This document shows positions 36,892-48,500 of a DNA stretch of 64,000 nt, one piece after another (position 1 is the stretch's first letter; each line of letters begins with the position of its first letter). Below the pieces are notes generated by a model. The model searched no databases, had not been told where the DNA came from, and was given only the letters and a program-made list of their open reading frames with translations. Source of the stretch: Ciona intestinalis (Eukaryota > Chordata > Ascidiacea > Phlebobranchia > Cionidae); NCBI RefSeq assembly GCF_000224145.3, contig NC_020172.2, positions 4,307,961 to 4,371,960 on the forward strand. The letters are read 5' to 3'. The translations under genes were made by a program, and so were the position numbers.

Positions 36892-39104
36892 CATTGGTAT
36901 TTAGTTCTTACAGACAACTGGCATGTTAAAGTTTGCTGTGCAAACTGCGAGGTCTTATTGTGAAAGAATTATAGCCAGGTAGAAGTGACAACTGTAAATT
37001 GGTCAAACTTTGCTTAACAAGTGTAATATCAATATTGCTACGTTTAATACCAGCTGTATGTCGTAAAACAAAGTAATTGCAAAATTACGGGATAAATCAA
37101 ATGCCGTTGAATCAGCAGCAGTAGCGAGAAAATTAAGTAAACTAATAAATTCTTAAGAATTATTTCGCCAAAAACTGACATTATTAGTCTTCTTAATCAA
37201 ACAGAAACTAGGATAGGTGGGACAGTGTATTTTATTGCCGTTTAATGTATAATGTAACACACAGGGTTTCTCAGTTTATGCCGCTGGTAATGCAGATTGA
37301 GAGGAAAAAGTTTAACTATCAGTGTAATATAGCAAAACGGTGGTGCAAAAAATAAAGACGCTTCATAGGAAAGACCAGGTTAGAAGCAGTAGGATTTGCG
37401 GAATACGTCGTTATTCTTTGTGCCACATAGCTTTAATAGTTAAGAGTATTTTTTGTTAAAGTTAAAAGAATATGCTAGGTGTTTAGGCTCGTTCGTTTCC
37501 TTATAATGTTGTTTTCAAAAATGGCTTCGTACATTTCACCGCATTGTAGTGTTCACGTCTCATCTGCGGCCTGCTATAGAGCGTTTTCTTTACCGAAATA
37601 GTTAAAACCTAAACAAAACGTGACTGCAGGTCGCTTACGTTTAGACTCACGTGGTGAATATATGTGTTTAAATAGATAGATAATTGCGGAGTATCATTTT
37701 TCATTTACGATATGCTCCATTTAAAGATGCCATTCGTCTAACGCGGTTACGGTGCAATGATTTCACTGTTGTATCCAACCTGGCGCAAAGCAGCGGGGTA
37801 CCGGGTTGCGCGTGTGTGCTAGGTGGGGAGTTTCAAAGGAGAAGACTGAAATGCGCGAGTACACACACATACTAAGGTCGGCAATGGGTGAGCCAAGCCG
37901 GTGGCCAGACACAGGAAATAAGCTCAGCATTCGTCGCAGCACCCTGGGTTCTGGGACAAAACGACTTGGCTGCGATTGAAAGCCAACATGCAGGAAGTAG
38001 CTAGTAACCTGATCTGCTTGCTGGTTGGATTAGAAACAGGTGCACCATCTTGAAAAGGTGCAAGAAGTTAAAAATAGATTTGATTAAACAGTTTTAGTTT
38101 TGGAGATTTTTTAGCCAATCTAAAATGCAAAAAAGAACTAAAAAATGGTTGTACAAAGAGGTTATTACAGCAGCAATTACGACAGTTTCGTGAAGGCCGT
38201 ATACTTTTTGACGTGCGGATCGTTGCGGTTCGGTTACCCATGCTATATAACGCGTAAAATTGGGGCCGTGGGTTATTCAGTAAACACAAATTATGAGTCA
38301 GAGTGTTTGAAACAATTGTTGGAGTTGTGTTAGTGCGGGCGTCCGCAGAAACTCGAAACTGATAGATTGTGTTTACAAGTTTCCGCCTCTGAAGTCTTAT
38401 CCGTTTCACTCATGCGGCAATGTAGGAGAGAGATGAAATACGCGATTCCATGAGAAAATAAATGTCCGACTGTTTTGCAGGCACCTGCTGATCGCAGAAA
38501 TAGTTGATTCGACATTTTCGTGACAAGAGAGCGCTTTGTTGAGTCGTCAGCAAAACAACGCGAGTACTGTTCAGCCAAATCGCATTTTAACCAACGGTGT
38601 CTTATATGCCTGCAGCAGCAGTTAGCGAAAACGGCAAAAACATCAAGACACAAAGAAACACTTGAGAATAGGTTTAATGCTGAATTTTTCTTTACATTTT
38701 CAATCTAGTAGTAACCACGTAACAGCGCTTTAGGGTCAGGAGCGATCGTTAGAAAAAGTCAAGTTTTGCTCAGAAAGAGTATATTTGTTTCGTTTCATTT
38801 CATTGCAGCATAGCAAAGATTTTTCTGTTTTTTTTACGTTAGAAAAGATTTCGCTGCATTTTACAAAGCCTTTGTATCCCAAGACAAATAGAGAGCTGTC
38901 AACACAGCAGTTTCCTTTGGTTGGTATCTGGTTAGCAGGCGTTATACTTCGACGTGTACCGCCAAACGTGTTAAACAAACTTGTCGTCGGGCTTTCCAAA
39001 CAGAAACTGCTTTCTTGTTCCCTTGCAACTTCCCGAACTTAACAAGTTAAGAAAGTTAACCGACAAAGGTTTTATGTGGCCGTATTTACGTTTATTTCTT
39101 TGTT

Positions 39105-39310
39105 TGAATGAATGAATGTAGCTGCTATATCCTTGTGTGGCCGAAAAGCGACAGTCGTTATACCACGGGTGTCCAAACACCTCGTTCCTGCTTACGATTT
39201 ATCAAGTGTGTTATTTGTAGGTGATTCTTTTTCTGTTTTTTTTTTTACATTTTGTAACTTGCTTTATTCCCACGTCGCTGGAAAACGACAGTCGTTTTAA
39301 CACGGGTGTT
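39105..39310 (-). mobile_element. Two SINE tail fragments
   Basis: Reverse tails at 39105-39227 (GAATGAATGAATGTAGCTGC, AGCGACAGTCGTTATACCAC) and 39251-39310 (GGAAAACGACAGTCGTTTTA). Confidence 0.7.
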
Positions 39311-39591
39311 TATTAGTTCAATAGCATTTTGGTAATGTGCATATATTTTTTTCGCGCAGCGGCGCATTTTTCTATTATTTTTTTTGTATGGAAAGTGCAC
39401 CTATACACCAAGCTAATGTTATTCAAATCTTCGTTAACGCCTATTCTGATCCATTTCTATGCAAACTAATAGAAAATTTTGTCTTTAACAGCAATACGAA
39501 AGTTAAAGTTTTGGAATTTGATAAATTTCTCAAATGAATCCAGAATAAGCCGAAAACATTTTGGATCATTCTGGGCTTATACAAAGGCATT

Positions 39592-42500
39592 ATGAACACT
39601 GTTATTGCAGCTTTGCTTGCGGTTGCATGTTTGGCCGCAAGCTGTATCGGTCAAAGCAGAAGAAGAGAACCCCTCGATATTCGCGGTAAAATCAGAGGGA
39701 ATATTACCGGGGATACATACACACCTGATTTGACGGGTATTACGCCCGGGTCATCTTCCCTCGCGTTTGTGTTTGACGTGACGGGGTCAATGTGGGATGA
39801 TCTGAAGCAAGTGAGGGGAGGGGCAGCGCAGATTCTCGAAACCACAAGGAATAGACAGGAGAAGCCACTCTTCAATTACGTCTTAATCCCATTTGCGGAT
39901 CCTGGTAAGTTGAATAAATGAATGCAACTTACTATTCGCACGTGGCGGGTAAACGACAGTCGTTATAACACGATTTTGTTTTTTACGTACCTCACGCCCG
40001 ATTTTCCAAGTTAAAATTAGCAATTGCCTTTAAGTGTCCCGTACAAGCCCATATACGCCCACAATGGTAGGAGCGACGAGGTTTAGGATTTTGCAACTAA
40101 TCCCTTATTTTGATAATGGTAGAATAATTGTGAGCACCACATTAATTTTAAATGAATAACTGAATGTAATTTGCTTTAGGCTATACTCGCGTGGCCGGAA
40201 ATGCAGTCGTTATAACACGGGTGTTCTGTTTCATACACATCGTGTCAGGTTACGAATTACCATGGATCTAACTTTGTGGGAAATTATTGTTTAAATTTTT
40301 ATAAATATTTTTAGTGGTTGGGCCGATCAGCGTCACTACAGACCCGGCAACGTTCATCACCGCCTTGAAAGGTTTATACGTGGAGGGAGGGGGCGATTGC
40401 CCTGAAATGACCATATCTGCTATCCGGTAAACCGACTGGCATGTATATAACTGCTACATAGAAATGTGCTTTTGGGATTCCTTTAGCTTAGCACATAAAT
40501 CCCATATTTCCCAGACCTGTTTTAAACAAACGACAAAGATTTTTTACAATTGTCAGAATTTGCGGTTACAAAATTCTTTGAATATCTTTTGTTTACCGCC
40601 AAATGGTAGAATAAAAGCGAATAAAAATATGTACCATCTTACCAAACTCTACTATACTGTGGTAATATGATCTGTAATACAGTGGGGGGAGATGGGACAC
40701 CTTTAGAACATAAATATCCGATCAAATGCCAGGAAACACTGATTTTAAATTATTGGCGGGAACTTCCCTGGCTGTATTGTGCCGCTACTAAGCTACTTGA
40801 ACAACAATAATGTTTGTTTATTCGTTTACGATGGCAAAGATTGAAAACTATTTAAAGCGAAAGGACAAAAAATGGCACAAAAACAGTTGTCAAAACACGC
40901 TAACGCTTGAAACCATTTTAACATTTAATTTATTATGTATACAATAGCGAAGCGTTGGTAATTTCTCTTCCCGGGTCTTTTATCTACGTTTTCACGGACG
41001 CTCGATCGAAAGATTATTTACAAGTGCCGGAAATTCTACAGATTATTCAACGGAAACAGAGTCAGGTGTGTAGTTGTTGTATTTTGTGTTATGTTTTGTA
41101 TTTAAAAAAAAACTGATTATAAAATCGTCCTTGCTGGTAAATTTGCTCAAATAAAGTTTAACACATAAAGTAAAACACATTAAAAACCCAAGTCGTATTA
41201 TACTTTTTTTGCTTAACTTAAAGGATTAAAAAAATAAAATTTAATTTGTCTATTTGGTCACCATAACAAAGACTTTCTTCTGTGTTAAAGGTCGTATTTG
41301 TTCTCACTGGCGACTGCAATGAGCGTGACCACGATGGGTATCGAGCCTATGAAAGAATTGCTGCTACAAGTTCTGGACAAGTTTTCCAAATCAGCAGAGA
41401 ACAAGTGTCTGAGGTAGGTAGTGTTTGGAATGCAATGCGTCTAAACATTTTTTATGAGCAATTAAAAACTTTTCTTACAATTGCATAGTAGCTTGTTTTA
41501 ATTAAATTTTAACAACTCAATGGGAGTTATGCTGAGTTTAACAGCCATGCTTTTTAACCAACACTCTTTTTACCACTTTTTTATAAGATTTTAATGACTG
41601 TCATTTTGAGGTTGATTTCCTTTTGTTCGTGGTTTAAATAATATGATTTTCATTACCTTTTTCGAACAGATCAGGAATATGAAAATAAACCTCTGAGTTG
41701 GAGCAACTGCTGTTAATTCTTAAACACACATAACATGCTAATACATAACCAGGCACATTATACTTGTAATTTGGCTCTTCCGTCACAAATTTGTGCTGGC
41801 TGATGTTTTGTCATATTTAAAGTTTAAATACCAAGAAAAATTATGCAATCCCCAAACGCACAAAGCAAGCTATTACATAACACCACATACACACTGTGGC
41901 AATGTTTTTCTTCAACTAAGGTGGTCTACTTAAGTTTCCCATCCATTTCCCACCATGTTTGATGGTTTCAAGTGCTTTTCGTCAGGGGTGATTAACTCTG
42001 GGTGCGTCGCTCCCAATCCGCTATTAAATGGCCTACAGTACATGTAAATAAAACAAACCTTTGCACTACAGACACCAATTTAATGCAGTTTAAATCAATA
42101 CTGTACAGTTTAGGCCATGGAATTTTAAAATGAATGTAATTTTGATATTTTTTTTAAACTTTTCATTATTAATACTTTTTTGATATGCAGCAATAAAATA
42201 CTGAAATTCTTTTAACTTTTTTAACATGTGGTATAATTTTTAATACTTGTTTATAAATTCCTGCACATTCATATTCAGGTGGTTGAATTCATCCGTGTTT
42301 CAGTTCAAGCTCACAAAGTGATGTTGTTATCCACTGATCATGATACTCCTTCACCTTCACAACATGAGTGGGTTCTCCCTCTTGATCCAAACCTAGAAGA
42401 ACTGACTTTATCTATCAGTGGACCTGGTTAGTAAGAATGATATATCAGTGGCTCATCTGGTATAAAAACGTATAGTGTATTTCCAACGTTTCGTCTGCCA

Positions 42501-45500
42501 TACGGCGAGACTTCATCAGGGAATGAAAAAACGTTGAAACGTTGGAAATACACTATACGTTTTTATACCAGATGAGCCACTGATATATTCTTTGTACTAT
42601 GCCTGGTAGCAGAAGTAACAGAAAGTAAGAATGATATTATAAATGAATATAATGAATGAATGTAGCTTGTTTATCCTAGCGTGGCCGGCAAACAACACTT
42701 ATAACATGAGTGTTCTGTTTCATACACCTCGTGCCAGCTTACGACCTATGTAACTTTGTTGGTATTTTTTGTTTCCAGCAGTGACCTTTAAGTGTTATAC
42801 ACATTGACACATACACCCACAGCAATTCTTAGAATTTTATTTTTAAAGTTATAAAACAAAAAATATTCTTCTATTTCTAATTCTGCCATATTTCTTTTAC
42901 CACAGATCCATTGTTGTCCATATTCGACCCAGATGGAATAGAAATAACCGAACAAACTGGCCTCATACCTCAGCTTGACCTTGAACAAGTGTTTATTGGA
43001 ACAATAACTGAACCTAAACCTGGTAAAATATCATAGAATTTTCTGGAACATATGTAACAAAATTTTATGACCATATATATATATATATATATAATATGTA
43101 GTAGGGTGGGGCAGATGGGATGCATTTTTCTATTTTCACGTCCCACTTGGTAGTAAGCAAAAAAAGTCAAAGAATTATAAAACTGTATCCTCACGACTCC
43201 CATATACCGTTGTTAATTATTTAAAACACAATCAGAATATTTGGATATTATGTAATATCCTGATTGCGTTTTAAACAATTAGGGATCAATGGATGTCGTT
43301 AACTGTCTACGGCCGTTATAAGGATACGATTTTATAATTCTTTGAATCTTCTATGTTTACTACCAAATGAGACAAAAAAATTGAATGAAAATGTGTCCTA
43401 TCTTACCCCACCTTACTCTATTTATTAATTTTAAAATGATTATTTAAACTAAATACATTAATCCACACAGGTTTATGGCGCATTGTGGCGGGTAGCAGTG
43501 GTGAACACACACTGCGTGTAACAGGGCTTTCTACACTGGATTTTCAAGCAAGATTCTCAAGAAAACCAACTCTTAATTGGACAGACACTGAATATCAACC
43601 AGTGGCAAGTATGTGTCTTTTATACTGTTGCTGATAGGAATATATATTTTTTTGCATTTTTTTATATTTTGCTGTTCCCCGCAAGAATTTTGCTGACTGA
43701 CGTTTCGATGTCCTTCTCAGGTCATCTTTGTTAGATTAAAATGGCTCTGAAACAATCATCCACAAACTTATATACCTGTGGTAATTCGTAAGCGGGTACG
43801 AGGTGTATGAAACAAAACATTCATGTTATGACGCTTGTCGTTTTTTCGAGCATGCAAGGCTAAATTACATTTATTCAACTTTATATATTACCTGCATAAG
43901 TCTTGTTTATCTAAACATGTAACTTCTTATAGATATTCCATCCTACATATTACTGAATGCAACTGGCCTAAACCAACCTGGTCGTTTTAAAAGAATGAAA
44001 CTTCTGGATATTGCTGGTCGTCCTTTAAGGGTTTGTATTGATTCAATAATAAATATTATTCACAAACCTTTTCTGCATATTTGCATAGTTTGTTTTAACT
44101 TTTTATTTAGTTTAATAATTATATTAAAAGCAAAATTTGCTTTAGAATAAGTTCTTACAAAATATTTTTTCTAATTTTCTATATGTGGTATCACATCGAG
44201 TGACCACCCCTTTTAAAATAGATATTTTTTTTTGTAATTAATTGTAAAAATTATTATTTTTTGAGGGTTTGTACATTTTTTGTTATTAAAACCCTTATTT
44301 TTTCTTGCTGCACCATTGGGTATACATATAGTAGTGTGGGGAAAGATGGGACACCTTTTAACTCGATTTTCTCGTTCCCTTTAGCAGTAAACAAAGAACA
44401 TTCAAATAATTATGAAACTATATCCTCACAAACCCGATAGACCAGTGTTAATTGTTTAAAACACGATCAGGATATTTGGATATTATGTGCTAAAGGTGTC
44501 CCATCTTTCCTCACCCTACTATATAATGTATTTTTCTTCTTTTAGACTCTTCGTTTAGGAACACCCCCTGACCCCAACCAGCCATACCTATATACAGTAG
44601 AACCTTTCATGACACCCGATGTTCCATTCTATATTGCTGTGGAAGGAATCACAGACGATGGATACAACTTTATTCGAACGACTAAAAATGCAATTCTTAA
44701 CATTATTCCAAGTAAGATTAAAAAATATCTATCAGTGCTGTGGAGTAATGGGCCAAATTTGGCATTAATTCTTCGTGCTCAAACTTTTAGAATATAATCC
44801 ATTTGTGCTTAGTGCTAGTGATATTCACTATAAAATGGAGACATGAATGTGTCTAAAAATTTTACCTTCACATAAATTTCAACCCTAAATTTATTTCCAT
44901 ATGTATATTTTCCCTCACAAACAACATGTTACAGTACATAAATGGCAATGCTGCATAATTTATCTAGGAAGTATACGCTAATGGCATTTGCCCTAGACTG
45001 TTAGCTTGCCACTAACAATTTGTCTTGTTTACCAATCTAACTTGAACATTACATTCCAGCTGCCCCTGTGGTTCAAGTAAAAGCCAACCAACCTGGATAT
45101 TTTGACTACCCAGTTGAAATACCATGCAATATCACCAGTTTGTTGCCGTACCACGTACAATGGAGCAGAGAAGTGAACGGAATATATGTTAACCTGCATT
45201 CACCAAGGCTGTATCTGTAAGTTGAGTTTTTGTTCGGTGCTGTGGTTCAGTTGTTTAGGCACTTGTCGTTGTAACCGAAGGGTACCGCGTTCGATGCTCA
45301 ACGCTTGTAATATTGTCGTGTACATCCTTGAACGAGATGCTATGCCAAATTTGCTTCAACCCAGTGGTTACAAATGAGTTGTCCAAATTAACAGTCATAG
45401 AAAGAATTACCTACAATGTGATTTTTGTTTATCTTTTAAAATCCATATTTGCCAAATTCTATTAAGTTATTTTTACATTAGGGATTCTGCCACTGATTAT

Positions 45501-48500
45501 TATGTAATTGATGAAGTTTCTGAAGCTTCAGAAGGAATGTATCGCTGTTATGCTAACAACTCTGAAGGGAATGATTATGGATTGACATTTCTCGATGTGG
45601 AAGGTAATATGAGATATAGTAGGTAGGGGGAAGATGGGACACCTTTTCATTCTATTTTCTCATCCTATTTGGTGTTAAACAAAAAATATTCAAGGAATTA
45701 TAAAACCGTACCCTCACAACTTCCATAAACAGTTGTTTATTGTTTAAAACACGATTAGGATATTTGAATATTATGTGCTAAAGGTGTCCCATCCTCCCAC
45801 ACCCTACTATATAATAGTAATTTTCAGCTACCATTGTCAGTTTGTGTAATAATGGTAATTTGCAGCTGCTGTATGGCTAAAGTGAAACCTTACATAAAGA
45901 ATTGTGAATCTGATAAAATATTGGGAATTCTAGCAGGCTTAAAATGCAAATTCAATGTGACAATTCAAAAATGACAAATAAAAAGATTGAAGGTTCAGGA
46001 TTAGTTGCTAGGGGTTACAGGCTATATGGTTAAGGTTTAGGGCTAGGGTTTCAAATTGTCACTTTAAATTTGGGATTTAAAAGTGAACTAAATATTTAGC
46101 TAAAGCCTTGCTTTAGGAAAATTGTTTATAATGTCATTTATATTTGGTCCTAGAGAAATAAAAACTAAAAAAATTTTTTTTATATTACTATAACATTAAA
46201 AGTTTTAACTTACTCTTTTTAAAGTTAAACAAATTATTTTTAAAATTAAAAAAAAACGTTTTTTTTAATAAAGATTTTTTAATAACAAAATGAAAGTTTT
46301 TTTATGAAACCTATTTAAAGACTGTCTTGTTTTGTTTTATTAATAAATTAAAAGTTGAGTTACTTCTATTTCTAGAACGACCGCCCGTAGTTACAACTGA
46401 TGGTAATGTAACAGTTACACCCGGTAACAGTGTCGTGCTCACATGTCATATCCAGAGTAATGTTCAATATTCACTAAGATGGTCAAGAGTTGATGGAAGA
46501 AATTTGGACAGAAGAAGGTAAAAAATAAGATTCATTTTCATGTTTTCTAATGAAAATAAACCTATTATTATTTTTTAAAAAAAGGAAAAATCGAAATATT
46601 CCATTTGTAATAAAAACATAGTTACATGGCCATTGTGGCTTTTAAAAATATTCACACACAAAAAATTTGTCTATTTGCGTTTTAAAAATTTTAGCACAGT
46701 AATGTAACTTTTAAAAATCCGAAAATTATGATACTGTTTTATTTGAAAACCATACCATTGTGTCTTAAATAATACCTTAAAAGTACCCATTTTGTTATAA
46801 CAAAAATATAATTTTTAAGAATCCGAAAATTACGGAACGGTTCTCTTTTAATTCAACGAGCAATGCCAGGAGATGAGGCGGGATATCAATGTACGGCTGT
46901 AAATATCGGCGGAGAATCAAATGATGTTATCGGACTTATTGTGCAACGTAAGGAAGTGCTTTTTTTGTGGGTAAACGGGTTTGGGTTCAAGGCTCATTGC
47001 TACTACTTAAAGTTTCAGGCTAGAGTTTCAAGCTTAATGCTGAACCATTGCGGTCATGTTTGTTTCTGGGCAAGACATTTGGTTGACAATTATTGGTAAT
47101 TGTTCCGACCCAGTGACCAGGGTAACTCATAAGTGGCATGAGGTGTATTAAACAATACACACATGTTAAATCGACTGAAGTGACCTAACCATAAGCGGAT
47201 AAAGAAGTTACATTTGATTCATTTAAATAAAATAGCATCACTTATATAATATTCTACATTTAATTGTGTTTTAACAACTTCATTCTGCTGTTGATACTCA
47301 TCTCATTTTTTAATAATTTAAACTCCAATTTCGAAATTAATACTGGTTTTCGAAATAAATACAAATTATGTTATTACAACCAGGACCACCCACCGTGATA
47401 ATACGACCTTCCCAGAAGTCAACCTTCTCAGAAGGAGGGAGAATTCGCATCAGATGCAAAGCAAATGGCTTGCCTCGTCCCAAACTAAAATGGCTCAAAG
47501 GATCAAACTACCTTTTTGACATTGGTAAAATAAGGTAAAATATTTTTTATATTTTTCATTAGTTCATGAAAAAGTGACCGATTATTTTCTATTATTACAC
47601 TTTAGTTTTTTCTGAGAGTAGTAAGGTAATTTTAATAGATTTATTTTAGCTTAACTTACAGTAAAATGTAATATTTCACATTAACTGCATATGTAGCAAC
47701 TCTTGGGCAAAATAGGGAATCTGTGTTATAACAACTTTCATTACCCCACCACGTGGAGATAAAAATAGCAACATTTATTTTATACCACTTTTTCTTTGAT
47801 CTAAACCCCATCTCTTCATAGGATAAGTCGCAGTGGTAACCTGCTTGAAATAATCAACGCGAATCAAGAAGATGGAGGTTTATATACTTGCCAAGCTACT
47901 AACAGGGCAGGGACGGACCAGGCATCTGTGGAATGGGTGTTTACTGGTAAGTTTTAAGAGGCATACCAGGAATAATTCCTACCAACCTCCAACATTTTCC
48001 ACCAGCCCAATATGTAACGTACCACAGGGTTTTTCAATAGTGCATAAAATCAACCAGCCAAGTAAAATCAATAGTGCCAAAAATTCAGCAAATTACCAGA
48101 TCTATAAAAACCCCCTAATCACTAACTTCTAATATTTTCACCAGCCTAACCTGTAAACGAAAAATTCTTCATTAGTGCCAATTATTGTTATTTTTTTCTA
48201 CAGAGCACCCAGTAGTTCAAATACCTGAACCTGAGATGTTGGTGTTAGAGGGCACTACTGCCACCTTGAGGTGCGTAACCAGTGGTGTGCCACCACCAGT
48301 GGTGCTGTGGAGCAAGGATGGAAATAACATTGTTGCCGGTCGTTCGTTTGAAATAAATGTAAGTTGACAAAAATGTTGGAAAATAGTTTTTTTAATTTAA
48401 TGTAAAATTTTAACTACTCTCAAATTATTTAAAAAGTTTAATAAAAACTGGCAAAGAAATTGGTATATTTATAATTTTGAAAGGTTTTATTACTGATGTT

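Larger units (their letters stand above)
30717..39591. other. Gene-poor spacer between NRBP and hemicentin
   Basis: Nearly 9 kb dominated by TIR elements (31274, 31609, 32091, 32270, 33190, 33543, 33748, 35416, 35684, 36700) and SINE pieces (39105, 39251). No AATAAA lies close after the NRBP stop. A GC-richer patch at 34140-34470 and another at 37680-38060 are not explained by repeats I recognise. Overlapping short open frames on both strands at 38060-39040 look like chance. The hemicentin promoter should lie near the right end. Confidence 0.5.
39592..42426 (+). other. HMCN1: Hemicentin signal peptide and VWA domain (exons 1-5)
   Basis: The N-terminus is a hydrophobic signal sequence (residues ~1-19, cleavage likely before QSRRREP). 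The VWA fold starts at residue ~56. The metal-site motif is D62-V-T-G-S66, the same DxTxS variant as vertebrate hemicentin. An N-glycosylation sequon sits at N37 (NITG). Exon 2 has the GGGDCPE turn. Exon 4 has the last strand and helix ([18 protein letters not shown]). Confidence 0.93.
42279..44711 (+). other. HMCN1: Hemicentin linker between VWA and Ig array (exons 5-9)
   Basis: Conserved non-Ig region: [44 protein letters not shown] and [12 protein letters not shown] all have vertebrate hemicentin counterparts. It is read from exons 42279-42426, 42906-43022, 43471-43608, 43933-44030 and 44546-44711. Confidence 0.92.

Noticed and set aside
38060..39042. Cluster of overlapping open frames on both strands before hemicentin
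   Set aside because: They overlap on opposite strands, none has splice support, and none resembles a known protein.
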